Source of the DNA: Promicromonospora sukumoe
GTDB lineage: Bacteria; Actinomycetota; Actinomycetes; Actinomycetales; Cellulomonadaceae
Assembly (NCBI RefSeq): GCF_014137995.1
Contig: NZ_JACGWV010000002.1
Location: forward strand, 186,001-250,000
Direction of reading: 5' to 3'
Length of the DNA stretch: 64,000 nucleotides
Positions within the stretch are counted from its first letter, which is position 1; each line of letters opens with the position of its first letter. Below, piece by piece: positions 52,697-61,728 of this stretch. The notes beneath the pieces were generated by a model. That model did no database searches. It saw only the letters and a list, made by a program, of their open reading frames with translations, and had not been told where the DNA came from. A program made the translations under genes and the position numbers.

Positions 52697-53626
52697 TCAG
52701 CCGTCGCGGGTGGTGAGGCGGGCGTAGGCCAGGGACATGCCGATCACGAGGTAGCACAGCGACCGGAACGCGCCCTCGGCGAGGCCGTCCAACGCCAGCG
52801 GGTCACGGATCAGGTCGGCGAGGCTCGTCAGCGACGTCGGCAGCAGGTACGGATGCAACCAGTCCAGCGCCGAGATCTGCAGCAGCACGCCCGACACGAT
52901 GAGGCCGCCCAGGACGCTCACCACCACGAGCATCGGGTGCTCGGTCGACGCCGAGATCGCGAGCGCCACCGCGCCGACCGCCATCAGGTAGACCGTGGCC
53001 CAGGCGACGGCGATCGCGAGCCGGAGCAGCACGTCCGCGACCGAGAGCCGGGTGCCCGACATCGACACCAGGCCGTCGGTCCCGGACAGCACGAGGCCGG
53101 TGACCAGCCCGGACGTGGCGACCAGCGTGGCGGCGGCCAGTGCGACGACGAGCACGCCCACGGCCTTGACGAGCAGCAGCCGGCCCCGGGCGACGGGCGC
53201 CAGCAGCCAGCCGCGCAGCGCGCCGGTGGACTGTTCGCCGGCCAGGGCGTCCCCGCTCGCCATCGCCACCGTGAGCGGCAGCAGGAGGATCAGGAGCGTC
53301 ATCAGCGAGCCGAGCGGCAGCACGAAGGCGCTGCTCGCCATGGTGACGAAGATGGGCGGCCCCTCGCCGGGGCCGCTCCCGCCCGGGCCGGGGCCGCCGG
53401 TCGGGGCGGGTGCCGCAGCGCCGTCGAAGGTCAGGTCGACGGCGATGCCGGTGATCACCGGGAGCGCGGCGAGCAGCGCGAGCACCACCAGGGTGCGGGG
53501 TCGCCGGAAGATCCAGCGCAGCTCGGACCGCAGGAGGCGGCCCAGCGGCGCGCGCCGGCGGGCGGGCAGGGTCCCGTGCGGGTCGAGGTCCGCGTGCGGC
53601 CGGGTGTCCGGGCCGACGGCGGTCAT
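52697..53626 (-). CDS. ABC-2 type permease
   Basis: A 309-residue membrane protein with an N-terminal cytoplasmic stretch (to about 33), TM1 (about 45-68) and five more helices ending near 300. The segment SGDALAGEQSTGALRGWLLAPVARGRLLL is the ABC-2 coupling region. A Gly/Pro-rich external loop (75-95) follows TM1. Its start overlaps the ATPase gene end (GTGA/ATGA-type), so the two form one exporter. Substrate unknown; lipid, peptide or antibiotic export is usual. Confidence 0.87.
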   Translation of the reverse strand: MTAVGPDTRPHADLDPHGTLPARRRAPLGRLLRSELRWIFRRPRTLVVLALLAALPVITGIAVDLTFDGAAAPAPTGGPGPGGSGPGEGPPIFVTMASSAFVLPLGSLMTLLILLLPLTVAMASGDALAGEQSTGALRGWLLAPVARGRLLLVKAVGVLVVALAAATLVATSGLVTGLVLSGTDGLVSMSGTRLSVADVLLRLAIAVAWATVYLMAVGAVALAISASTEHPMLVVVSVLGGLIVSGVLLQISALDWLHPYLLPTSLTSLADLIRDPLALDGLAEGAFRSLCYLVIGMSLAYARLTTRDG

Positions 53627-54774
53627 CGTCCGGCCCCCGTCCCGGTGCGGTCCCCGGCGCCGTCCCGGGTGCTGCCCCCGGCGTCGCCGGCCTGGTCGTG
53701 CGACGTGTCGCTGGCCCCGTCCCCGACGTCGGGCGTGGTGTCGGCTCTGACGTCGGCCCGGGCGTCGGCCCGGGCGTCGATCGGCGTACCAGCGGTGGCG
53801 TCGTGGGTGAGCCGCGCGAAGACCTCCTCCAGCCCGGTGCGCTCCCGACGGGCCTCGTCCACGCCGACGCCGGCGCCCACCAGCACCTCGATCACGGCGG
53901 ATGACGGCGTGGTCGCCAGGTCCACGCGGACGCCGTCCGGGGTGAGCCGGGCGGGGATCCGCCGGTCGCGCAGCACGTCCACGGCGCGGGCTCCGTCGGC
54001 CGTGGAGACGAGCAGCGCCGGGCTGCCCGACTCCAGGAGGTCGTCCAGGGCGCCCTGTGCCACCACGACACCCTCGTTCAGCACGACGACGTGGGTGCAG
54101 GTGGCCTCGACCTCGGCCAGGAGGTGCGACGACACGAGCACCGTGACGCCTCCGGCGTGCAGCTCCGCGATGATCCGGCGGATCTCCTGCGTGCCGGCCG
54201 GGTCGAGGCCGTTCGTCGGCTCGTCCAGCACCACCAGCCGCCGGGGCACCAGCAGCGCCGAGGCGAGGCCCAGGCGCTGCTTCATGCCGAGCGAGTAGGC
54301 GCGGTACTTCCTGCGGGCCGCGCCCGCGAGGCCGACCCGCTCCAGCGCGGCCGTCACCGCGCCGTCCAGCGCCCGCCCAGACAACCCCCGCCCGGTCAGG
54401 AACGGCTCCGCGGCCGCGAACCGCAGCAGGTTCTCGCGCCCCGACAGGAACGGGTGGAACCCCGGGCTCTCCACGAGTGCGCCGACGTGCGGCAGCACCC
54501 GGTCGATCGCACCCGGCACGGGCGCCCCGAGCAGCTCGATCTCGCCCGCCGTCGGCTGCACGAGCCCGAGGAGCATGCGGATCGTCGTCGTCTTGCCGGA
54601 GCCGTTGGGGCCCAGCATCCCGACCACCGCGCCCTCGGGCACGTCCAGGTCGACGCCGTCCACGGCGACCGTGCCGCGGTAGACCTTCCGCAGCCCGCGG
54701 GTGCGGGCCGCCAGGGCGGTGCCCGCGCCGCCGACCGGGACCGGCGGCGCCGGCTCGGCGGCGCCTGCCGTCAC
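53623..54774 (-). CDS. ABC transporter ATP-binding protein (ABC-2/CcmA type)
   Basis: A 383-residue ATPase. Walker A is GPNGSGKTT at about 55-63, followed by the Q-loop region GALVESPGFHPFLSGRENL, signature SLGMKQRLGLASALL and Walker B RLVVLDEPTNGLDP. The C-terminal 80 residues carry a degenerate ADARADVRADTTPDVGDG repeat region. GTG at 54774 overlaps the stop of the LolA-like gene, so all three minus-strand genes form one operon. Confidence 0.9.
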   Translation of the reverse strand: MTAGAAEPAPPVPVGGAGTALAARTRGLRKVYRGTVAVDGVDLDVPEGAVVGMLGPNGSGKTTTIRMLLGLVQPTAGEIELLGAPVPGAIDRVLPHVGALVESPGFHPFLSGRENLLRFAAAEPFLTGRGLSGRALDGAVTAALERVGLAGAARRKYRAYSLGMKQRLGLASALLVPRRLVVLDEPTNGLDPAGTQEIRRIIAELHAGGVTVLVSSHLLAEVEATCTHVVVLNEGVVVAQGALDDLLESGSPALLVSTADGARAVDVLRDRRIPARLTPDGVRVDLATTPSSAVIEVLVGAGVGVDEARRERTGLEEVFARLTHDATAGTPIDARADARADVRADTTPDVGDGASDTSHDQAGDAGGSTRDGAGDRTGTGAGR

Positions 54775-55898
54775 TGCTGGTCCAGGGCGTCGACGAGCAC
54801 CTGCTGCGGCACCGCGCCGGCGGCGACCCGGCCGTCGTCGGTCACGATCGCGCCGCCGACCGCGATCCCCACGTGGGTCCCGGAGCCGAACGCGCCGGAC
54901 ACCGGCTGCCCGATCTGAGCCAGCGTCCCGGCCAGGTCCTGCCCGCCGCCGAACGCTCCCTCCGGCATCCCGGCGGGCATGTCTGCCGGCAGGTCGGCGG
55001 GCAGGTCGCTGGGCAGGTCGGCGATCACCACGGCGTCCCAGCCGTCGCCGACCATCGTCGTGCTGTGCTCGGCCATCCGCTCGGCCGCCTTGTCCTTGCC
55101 GGCGCTGTCCTTGCCGGCGCCGTGCCCGGCCGCGTCGCTCGCGTCGGTGGTCTCGACCTTCGTGCCCTGCGGCGGCGTGAAGTCGAACAGCGTCGGGTCC
55201 TGCGCGCCGAGGTCGAGCTCGGTGAAGCCGAGCGACAGCACGGGGTCGGTGCGGCCGTTGGCGTACACGTCGAACGCGAGCGGCATGCGGGTCTGCTCGT
55301 CGATCGCGACGGTGACCTCGCGCAGCAGCGTCTTCTCCGACGGCTTGGGCGTCAGCACCAGCTCGTACGCGGCCCGGCCGGCGACGCTCGCCGTCCCGTC
55401 CACGACGATCTCGCTGGTGGGCCGGAGCTGCTCGATGAGCTGGGCCGCGGCCTGCGCGGGGTCCGCGAGCTGGGCCTCGGCGTGCTCGCGGGCGGCCGCG
55501 GCGTCGGCGTCGTCCCAGGTGACGTGCCGCGCCGCGCGCTCCTGGGAGTCGTAGGCCCAGGCCTCGTCCGGGTTCTTCACGAACGTCACCTCGGACGTCG
55601 GCTTCTCGAGCTGGACCCGCGCGCTCTCCTGGCCGTCGTGGAACACGCGCGCCGACTCGAAGTCGAGCGCGTCGACGCCGGGCAGGGCGGGCAGCCCGAG
55701 CTCGTTGCTCACCTCGGCCTGGCCGGAGAACGCCTGCGGCTCGGCCGCGAGCGCCGAGGCGACCAGGGCCTCCGGCTCGATCGCGGGCAGCACCGGGTCG
55801 TCGTCCGCGCCCGCCGGCAGGGTGGTCAGCGCCAGGCCCGCCAGCCCGGCGGCGATGCCCGATCCTGCGGCGACCAGCGCCTTCGTCCTCGGCCTCAT
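54771..55898 (-). CDS. Exported LolA/RseB-like protein
   Basis: A 375-residue protein with a signal peptide (about 1-32, ending near LPAGADD). The core (VLPAIEPEALVASALAAEPQAFSGQ, VDGTASVAGRAAYELVLTPK, VTVAIDEQTRMPLAFDVYA, DLGAQDPTLFDFTPPQGTKVE) has the pattern of LolA/RseB-like, hydrophobic-ligand-binding exported proteins. Actinobacterial homologues often lie beside an ABC exporter and a two-component system. A DLPADLPADMPAGMP repeat lies near 310-325. ATG at 55898 follows AAGGAGCTGCAC. Function not proven. Confidence 0.75.
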   Translation of the reverse strand: MRPRTKALVAAGSGIAAGLAGLALTTLPAGADDDPVLPAIEPEALVASALAAEPQAFSGQAEVSNELGLPALPGVDALDFESARVFHDGQESARVQLEKPTSEVTFVKNPDEAWAYDSQERAARHVTWDDADAAAAREHAEAQLADPAQAAAQLIEQLRPTSEIVVDGTASVAGRAAYELVLTPKPSEKTLLREVTVAIDEQTRMPLAFDVYANGRTDPVLSLGFTELDLGAQDPTLFDFTPPQGTKVETTDASDAAGHGAGKDSAGKDKAAERMAEHSTTMVGDGWDAVVIADLPSDLPADLPADMPAGMPEGAFGGGQDLAGTLAQIGQPVSGAFGSGTHVGIAVGGAIVTDDGRVAAGAVPQQVLVDALDQQ

Positions 55899-55993
55899 GT
55901 GCAGCTCCTTCGCTCCGGCGGACCGTGCCCGGCCCTTCCTGCGTGCGTCGTGCCTGATCTGGTGCCTGACTTCTTCCACCATGCGCCCTCGCG

Positions 55994-56011
55994 GCTGAGA
56001 CCGCGCTGAGA
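55994..56011. promoter_or_regulatory. Candidate response-regulator binding direct repeat
   Basis: GCTGAGA occurs twice with an 11-bp period (GCTGAGACCGCGCTGAGA), the spacing favoured by OmpR/PhoB-family dimers. It lies in the 219-bp divergent region between the LolA-like operon and the regulator/kinase operon. Confidence 0.5.
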
Positions 56012-56117
56012 GTCGCGCCCCGATGCGCGGGCCTGCGCGCCGATCTGCCCGACGACCTGCCAGGTGACATGACCGCTTACGTACACGCCGGGCGGACCGT
56101 GCGGCATGCTGGCAGGC

Positions 56118-56804
56118 ATGAGGCCGCAGATCCTCGTGGTGGACGACGAGCCGGGCGTGCGCAAGGCGCTCGACCGCGGCCTGCGCGCGGAGGGCATGGA
56201 CGTCGCCCTCGCCGCCGACGGGCCGACGGCGCTGCGGCTGGCGCGCAGCGGGTCGTTCGACGCGATCCTGCTGGACATCATGATCCCCGGGCTGTCCGGG
56301 TACCGCGTGCTGGAGGAGCTGCGCGCCGCCGGGGTGACCACGCCCGTGCTGTTCGTGTCGGCCAAGGACGGCGAGGTCGACCAGGCCGACGGCCTGGACC
56401 TCGGCGCCGACGGCTACCTGGTCAAGCCGTTCTCGTTCGTGGTGCTCCTCGCCCAGGTGCGCGCCCTGCTGCGCCGGACGGCGCCGGGCGCCGCCCGGAC
56501 CCGCATCCGACTGGGGCCGCTGACGGTGGATCGCGCCTCGCGCACCGTGCGGTACGACGACGCCGGAGTGCCGCTGAGCCCCCGCGAGTACCGGCTGCTG
56601 GAGGCGCTGGCCTCGCGGCCGGGCACCGTGTGGACCAAGCAGGAGCTGCTCACCGAGGCCTGGGGCGACGAGCAGGCCGCCACCCCGAACGTCGTCGAGG
56701 TCTACGTGGGCTACCTGCGTCGCAAGCTCGCCGCCGTCGGCGCCGGGGACCTGGTCCGGACCGTCCGGGGGCACGGCTACCAGCTCGGGGACGCGCCCCG
56801 GTGA
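56118..56804 (+). CDS. Response regulator, OmpR/PhoB family
   Basis: A 228-residue regulator. The receiver starts MRPQILVVDDEPGVRKAL, with phospho-acceptor Asp53 in AILLDIMIPGLSG and Lys in YLVKPFSF. The winged helix shows LSPREYRLLEALASRPG and NVVEVYVGYLRRKLAAVG. ATG at 56118 was chosen as the receiver start. The last 4 nt overlap the kinase gene (GTGA). Likely controls the divergent LolA-like/ABC operon. Confidence 0.92.
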   Translation: MRPQILVVDDEPGVRKALDRGLRAEGMDVALAADGPTALRLARSGSFDAILLDIMIPGLSGYRVLEELRAAGVTTPVLFVSAKDGEVDQADGLDLGADGYLVKPFSFVVLLAQVRALLRRTAPGAARTRIRLGPLTVDRASRTVRYDDAGVPLSPREYRLLEALASRPGTVWTKQELLTEAWGDEQAATPNVVEVYVGYLRRKLAAVGAGDLVRTVRGHGYQLGDAPR

Positions 56805-58270
56805 GCGCGCCGCCCAGCGGGCAGGTCGGCGGGCCGACGAGCGGACGGGCCGGCGGGCGCTGGTCCGGGGTGTCGCTGCGCCTGCGGATCACTCTGCTCG
56901 CCACGGCGGTGACGCTGGCCTGCCTGCTGGGCCTGGCGACTGCGGCCGGTCGGGGCCTGGGGCCGGTGCTGACCGGCGCCGTGGACGACGAGCTGCGGGT
57001 CGCGCTGAGCACGGCCGCCGCCGACGTCGCCACGGGCCGCGCGCCGGACTCCCCCGACGGCCTGGAGGTGCGCGTGCTGGACACCGCGGGCGACGCCGTC
57101 GGGGACGGCGCCGGAGGCCCTTCCGGGGAGACCGCTGGGGGCACCGCCGGGGACGCGCCCGACCTGACCCGGGACCAGGTGCGCACACTGAAGGCCGGCA
57201 CCCCCGTCACCGCGGGCGACGCGCAGCCGGTGCGCTGGCACGGCGTCGTCACCACCGCGCCCGACGGCGCCCAGCGTCTCGTGGTCGCGGGCACGGGGCT
57301 GGTGGGCCAGGCCGCCGCCAAGGAGTCGGGCGGCCGGTGGCTGCTGCTGACCGCGCTGGTCGGGTCGCTGGTGGCCGGGGTCGCCATCTGGTTCGCCGTC
57401 GGCTCCGCGCTGGCGCCCGTCGCGCGCATGCGGGAGTCGGTGCGCCGGCTCGCGCCCGGCGCCCGCGTGGCGGTGCCCGGCGGCGCGGCGCCCGAGCTGC
57501 GCGAGCTGGCCGACGACTTCAACGTGCTGCTGGACCGGCAGGACGCCACCGCCGAGCGGCTGCGCCGGTTCACGGGCGACGCCGCGCACGAGCTGCGCTC
57601 CCCCGTGGCGTCGATCCGCGTGCAGTCCGAGGTCGCCGTCGCCAGCCCGGACCCGCGGCTCTCGCAGGAGGTGCACGCCGACGTCCTGGCCGACGCCGAG
57701 CGGCTGTCCGCGCTGCTCGACGGCCTGCTGGCGCTGGCCCGGTCGGACGCGGGCGAGCTGCCGCCGGCGCAGTCGGTCGACCTGGTCGACGCCGTCCGGG
57801 CGGCGGTGGACAGGACTGGGGCGGGAAACGCGGCGGGCAACGCGGCGGACAGGGCGGGCGCGGCACGGCCCGGCGACCCCGCCGTCCCCGTGCCGGTCGT
57901 GGTCAACGCCCTGACCGACCGGGCCTGGGCGGCCGCGGCGCACACCGAGACCGAGCTGGTGCTCGACAACCTGCTGCGCAACGCCGGCCGGTACACCCGC
58001 ACGCGGGTCGTGGTCTCCGTCCTCGCGCAGCGGTCCACGGTGCGCGTGCTGGTCGACGACGACGGGCCGGGCGTGCCCCCGGAGCACCGCGCCCACGTGT
58101 TCGACCGGTTCTACCGGGTCGCCGACGACCGCGCGCGCACCTCCGGCGGTGCCGGGCTCGGGCTGGCGCTGGTCGCCGAGCTGGTCCGGCGCCGGGGCGG
58201 CGAGGTCGCCGTGGGCGAGTCGCCCGACGGCGGGGCCCGGTTCACCGTCGTCTGGCCCCGGGCGCGGTGA
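56801..58270 (+). CDS. Sensor histidine kinase
   Basis: A 489-residue kinase. TM1 is at about 28-48, a Gly/Asp-rich external domain follows (about 50-185) with an insert of GDGAGGPSGETAGG type, then TM2 (about 188-207), HAMP, the phospho-acceptor block GDAAHELRSPVASIR (His263), N-box LVLDNLLRNAGRYT and ATP lid DDDGPGVPPEHRAHVFDRFYR with GLGLALVAEL. A second Ala/Gly insert lies at about 340-365. Partner of the preceding regulator. Confidence 0.9.
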   Translation: MSAPPSGQVGGPTSGRAGGRWSGVSLRLRITLLATAVTLACLLGLATAAGRGLGPVLTGAVDDELRVALSTAAADVATGRAPDSPDGLEVRVLDTAGDAVGDGAGGPSGETAGGTAGDAPDLTRDQVRTLKAGTPVTAGDAQPVRWHGVVTTAPDGAQRLVVAGTGLVGQAAAKESGGRWLLLTALVGSLVAGVAIWFAVGSALAPVARMRESVRRLAPGARVAVPGGAAPELRELADDFNVLLDRQDATAERLRRFTGDAAHELRSPVASIRVQSEVAVASPDPRLSQEVHADVLADAERLSALLDGLLALARSDAGELPPAQSVDLVDAVRAAVDRTGAGNAAGNAADRAGAARPGDPAVPVPVVVNALTDRAWAAAAHTETELVLDNLLRNAGRYTRTRVVVSVLAQRSTVRVLVDDDGPGVPPEHRAHVFDRFYRVADDRARTSGGAGLGLALVAELVRRRGGEVAVGESPDGGARFTVVWPRAR

Positions 58271-58370
58271 GCCGGGCGGCGCCGGACCGGGCCGAACCAG
58301 CCGCGCGAGCCGGCCAAGGGGTGATATTCCTCGCACCGGCGCCGCCCCTGATCGGGGATAGCGTGACGGC

Positions 58371-59117
58371 GTGGAGACGACGGCCCTGATCGCAGCGTGC
58401 GTGGCCGTCGTCCTCGGGGCCGGGCTGCAGCGGGTCGCCGGGATGGGCGTCGGCATGGTGGCCGCGCCCGTGCTCACGGTGTTCCTCGGGGCGTCGGTGG
58501 GCGTGCTGGTCAGCAATGTCGCCGCGGTCGTCACGGCCCTGCTCATCCTGCGGGCGCTCCGGGACGGCGTGGACTGGCGGCGGGTGGTGACGATCCTGCC
58601 GCTCATGCTCGTGGGCTCCGTGCTCGGCGCGCTGACGGTCCGGGAGGCCGACACCGCGTGGCTCGACGTGATCGTGGGCGGGTCGGTGCTGCTCGCCCTG
58701 GGCGCCTCGGCGGTGCTGCGCCGGCGGGTCCGGATCAAGGGTCGCTCTGTCGCCGTCGTCACCGGGCTGGCGGCCGGCTTCATGAACACCACCTCCGGTG
58801 TGGCGGCGCCCGCCTGGACCGCGTACGCGCTGGCCACCCGCTGGGACCACCGGTCGTTCGCGGCGACGATGCAGCCGCTGCTCGTCGTCATGAACGTCAT
58901 GTCGGTGGTGACCAAGCTGAGCCTCGGCGCGATCCCCGCCGGATCCGCCCCCGCCTGGTGGGTCTGGCCGGTGCTGCTCGCGGCCGTGCTCGGCGGCGTC
59001 GCGTTCGGCAACCTCCTGGCCCGCCGCCTGTCGACCCGCACGGCGTCGCGCCTGGCCGTCACGGTGGCCGTCGCGGGTGCGATCACGGCCCTGACCCGCG
59101 GCCTCCTCACCCTCTGA
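58371..59117 (+). CDS. TauE/SafE-family (TSUP) permease
   Basis: A 248-residue protein of about eight helices. It has the duplicated TSUP pattern with GMGVGMVAAPVLTVFLGASVGVL in the first half and TGLAAGFMNTTSGVAAPAWTAYAL in the second. Family members move sulfite, sulfoacetate or other organic anions out of the cell. GTG start. There are no sulfur genes next to it, so the substrate stays open. Confidence 0.85.
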   Translation: METTALIAACVAVVLGAGLQRVAGMGVGMVAAPVLTVFLGASVGVLVSNVAAVVTALLILRALRDGVDWRRVVTILPLMLVGSVLGALTVREADTAWLDVIVGGSVLLALGASAVLRRRVRIKGRSVAVVTGLAAGFMNTTSGVAAPAWTAYALATRWDHRSFAATMQPLLVVMNVMSVVTKLSLGAIPAGSAPAWWVWPVLLAAVLGGVAFGNLLARRLSTRTASRLAVTVAVAGAITALTRGLLTL

Positions 59118-59138
59118 CGACCACCGCCGGCGATTCCC

Positions 59139-59196
59139 CCCGCACGTGTCAGACGTACAGGTCACCCGGGTGACCTGTACGTCTGACACGTGCGGG
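59139..59196. repeat. Palindromic element family A, copy 6: 58-bp perfect palindrome
   Basis: Two 29-bp arms beginning CCCGCACGTGTCAGACGTAC match exactly with no loop. It is the least diverged family-A copy in the window and lies between the TSUP gene and the next gene on the same strand. In one frame it codes MSDVQVTRVTCTSDT upstream of that gene. Confidence 0.92.
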
Positions 59197-59226
59197 AGTG
59201 TCAGTCGGGTCGGCAATACTTGCCGC

Positions 59227-60453
59227 GTGATCCGGATCGTGCGCTCTCTCGCCGTGGGGTTCGCCCTCGCCTGCCTCCTGCTCCTCATCCTCGAGCTCGA
59301 CCACGGCGCGCCCGGGTGGTGGCTGCCCGTCGCCATCGCCGTGAGCAGCGTGGCGGTCGTGCTGGCGGCCATCGCGACCGCCCTCGCGGGCGTCGGCGGG
59401 GCCAACGTGCTGCGCACGGCTCCGTCGTCCGACGACGTGGCCGACGCCGAGCGCGAGGGGCGCCTGCACCTGGCCCGGGTGCTGGACATCTCCTCGACCG
59501 GCACGGAGATCAACGACAACCCCGTGGCCGCGCTGCGGCTCGCCGTCGCCACGCGGAGCCGCGCGGCGTACACGACCACCACGCGCGCGCTGATCGACAA
59601 GACCCGGCTCCCGCAGTTCCAGCCGGGCGGCGTCGTCATGGTGCTGCAGGACAAGGCCGACGCCCCGGGCGTGACCCTGCTCCAGTCCCCGCCGCAGGCC
59701 TGGCGCGACCGGGCCGCGGAGGACACGTCGGTCCGCCGGATGGACGAGCCGCCCGAGTGGGCCGCCCCCGTGAGCGCGGGCCGTGACGCGCGGGGGTTCG
59801 TGAAGATCCCGGCCGCCCTGCTCGCGCTGCTGGTGCTCGTCGGGTTCGCCGCGCGCCTCTACCCGGTGCGCGACGACGTCGCCGCGGTGCTCACCGGGAC
59901 GCCGCTGTCGGAGGTCGCCGCGGCCCAGGAGCGACGCGCCGACCGGGAGGCGAGCACGCTGGACCCGGTGCGGGCCCAGGAGGTCGTCGACGCTTTCGTC
60001 GCCGAGACCGGGCAGAGCAGCTTCACCGACGTCGGCCTCGGCAGCACGACCGCCACGGCGACCGTGCCCGCGGCCCCCGGCTCGGACAACACCGACGACC
60101 TCGTCTGGGCGCACGGCGACGTGGTGCAGAACGAGCCGTCGTCCATCCAGCCCAGCGGCGACGAGCTGCCGCTGCGACCCTTCGACGCCGCCGACGTCGA
60201 CTGGGCCGCGCTCCAGGAGCTCGCCGACCGGCTGCCGCAGCAGGCCGGTTTCGAGCCGGAGGACGCGGTCACCGTCCAGGTCCGCGTGCCGAACCCGGCG
60301 TTCGGCGACGTCGGCCGGCCCTACGAGATCCTCGTCTGGGGCTCCGGGCCCTACGACGACGCCTCGGTCACCTACGACCCCGACGGCGAGGTCGTCGACA
60401 TGTACGGCGGGGCCAAGGCCTCCGAGGTCGCGGAGTGGGACGCCGCGAACTGA
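59227..60453 (+). CDS. Membrane protein of unknown function
   Basis: A 408-residue protein not recognised as a named family. Two helices at the N-terminus (about 3-24 and 34-58) are followed by a soluble stretch (about 70-190) with RLHLARVLDISSTGTEINDNPV, reminiscent of DUF3592-like small beta domains, a third helix (about 195-213) and a 190-residue acidic external part. GTG at 59227 was chosen over an ATG at 59146 because the latter would start inside the family-A palindrome. A CGGCAAtaCTTGCCG palindrome lies directly before the start codon. Confidence 0.7.
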   Translation: MIRIVRSLAVGFALACLLLLILELDHGAPGWWLPVAIAVSSVAVVLAAIATALAGVGGANVLRTAPSSDDVADAEREGRLHLARVLDISSTGTEINDNPVAALRLAVATRSRAAYTTTTRALIDKTRLPQFQPGGVVMVLQDKADAPGVTLLQSPPQAWRDRAAEDTSVRRMDEPPEWAAPVSAGRDARGFVKIPAALLALLVLVGFAARLYPVRDDVAAVLTGTPLSEVAAAQERRADREASTLDPVRAQEVVDAFVAETGQSSFTDVGLGSTTATATVPAAPGSDNTDDLVWAHGDVVQNEPSSIQPSGDELPLRPFDAADVDWAALQELADRLPQQAGFEPEDAVTVQVRVPNPAFGDVGRPYEILVWGSGPYDDASVTYDPDGEVVDMYGGAKASEVAEWDAAN

Positions 60454-60493
60454 GGCCCGCGCCGAGGTCCCTGCGCGAGGGCCGGCACGTGAC

Positions 60494-61609
60494 TCAGCGC
60501 GGGGCTCGGCGCCGCAGCCGGCTGTCGACGAGCAGCAGCCCGGCGACGGTCAGCGCGACGATCACGACCAGGCCGACCCGGTCCACCGTCGTGTGCGCCA
60601 TGATCACCATGCCGCCGAGCGAGTGCGCCACCAGCGCCCCGCCGATGAGGGCGAGGGTGTGCTGCGGCGTCCAGCCGGCACGGGCCGACGTGCGCGCCAG
60701 GTACCGGTAGCAGGCCCAGGCTCCGACGGCGGTGACGGCCATCGGGACCAGCACCACCATCCCCTGGGTGAACGCGGGCTGCTCGGCACCGAAGACGGGG
60801 AAGGACAGCCCGAAGAAGACCAGCGTCGCCAGCCCGGCCCCCGCGAAGAGGGCGCCCCGGGACGGGACCGGCGCACCGGCTCCGTCGTCCGGCACGTCCT
60901 CGGAGCCCGCCAGGACGCGGTCGCGGGAGGGCGGCACCACGAACAGGGCGACCACCCCGAGCACGACCACCAGGACGGCGCACCCGATCACGAAGCCGAG
61001 GGGCGCCTGGTAGCCGGCGTCCTCCGACATCGTCACCGTGCGCAGCAGCCCGACGCCGAGCACCGCGATCACCGCCGTCACGACCGTCCCGGGCACCCCG
61101 AGGTAGGGGCGGCCGCGGTGCGCGGGGAACAGCAGGTTCGTCAGCGCGATCGGGATGCAGACGGTGAACACGGCGTGGTAGATCGCGTTCGCCTCGAAGT
61201 AGGGCAGGTTGACGCCGAGCACGCGCGCTCCCCACGAGGCGGCGTCGTAGAGGTGCGGGCTGGTCAGCGCCTGGAGGCCGATCCCGTCCTCGGCGAGCTC
61301 GTAGGCCAGCGCGAGGATCAGGATGCTGGGCCAGCCCCGGCCGCGCCGGGCGACCAGCTCGCGGATCAGGAGCACGCCCGCGCCGTAGACCGGCATCCAG
61401 AGGAGCACCAGCCAGGCCATCCGGACCGGCGTCGAACCGAGCGCGAGCTCGGCGATCAGCGGTGTGAGGACGACGAGCGTCCACGCCGCCCCGCGGTGGC
61501 GCACCGGCCGCCGACGCTCCGGCGCGCCGTCCGGTCGCCCAGCCGCCACGCCGGGCCGATCGGGCGCCTCGTCCAGCCCCGCCCGTGCCGTCGTCCGCTC
61601 GTCGGTCAT
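60494..61609 (-). CDS. Multi-pass membrane protein of unknown function
   Basis: A 371-residue protein of about ten predicted helices beginning near residue 42 after a charged N-terminus. No family was recognised. The segment YELAEDGIGLQALTSPHLY and RELVARRGRGWPSILIL are the most distinctive. It is divergent from a TetR gene, and twin tetO-like operators lie between them, so it is the probable target of that repressor. Transport or efflux is a guess from that context. Confidence 0.7.
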   Translation of the reverse strand: MTDERTTARAGLDEAPDRPGVAAGRPDGAPERRRPVRHRGAAWTLVVLTPLIAELALGSTPVRMAWLVLLWMPVYGAGVLLIRELVARRGRGWPSILILALAYELAEDGIGLQALTSPHLYDAASWGARVLGVNLPYFEANAIYHAVFTVCIPIALTNLLFPAHRGRPYLGVPGTVVTAVIAVLGVGLLRTVTMSEDAGYQAPLGFVIGCAVLVVVLGVVALFVVPPSRDRVLAGSEDVPDDGAGAPVPSRGALFAGAGLATLVFFGLSFPVFGAEQPAFTQGMVVLVPMAVTAVGAWACYRYLARTSARAGWTPQHTLALIGGALVAHSLGGMVIMAHTTVDRVGLVVIVALTVAGLLLVDSRLRRRAPR

Positions 61610-61677
61610 CGCCGCTCCCCCTCGTCACGCCCTTGCCGCGCTCTGGCCCTGCTCCTGCCGTGCCCTTGCCGCACAAC

Positions 61678-61704
61678 TTATCACCGATAAATTATCACCG
61701 ATAA
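61678..61704. promoter_or_regulatory. Twin tetO-like operators
   Basis: TTATCACCGATAA occurs twice (61678-61690 and 61692-61704) with one base between. Each copy is itself an inverted repeat, TTATC-ACC-GATAA, close to the TATCA-TTGATA core of classic tet operators. A TAGAGT -10 (61717-61722) for the TetR gene follows; the ATG is seven bases after it, so that mRNA is probably leaderless. On the other strand the boxes overlap a TTATCG/GATAAG promoter for the membrane-protein gene. Confidence 0.85.
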
Positions 61705-61728
61705 GGAACCTCTGGCTAGAGTCGGGCC

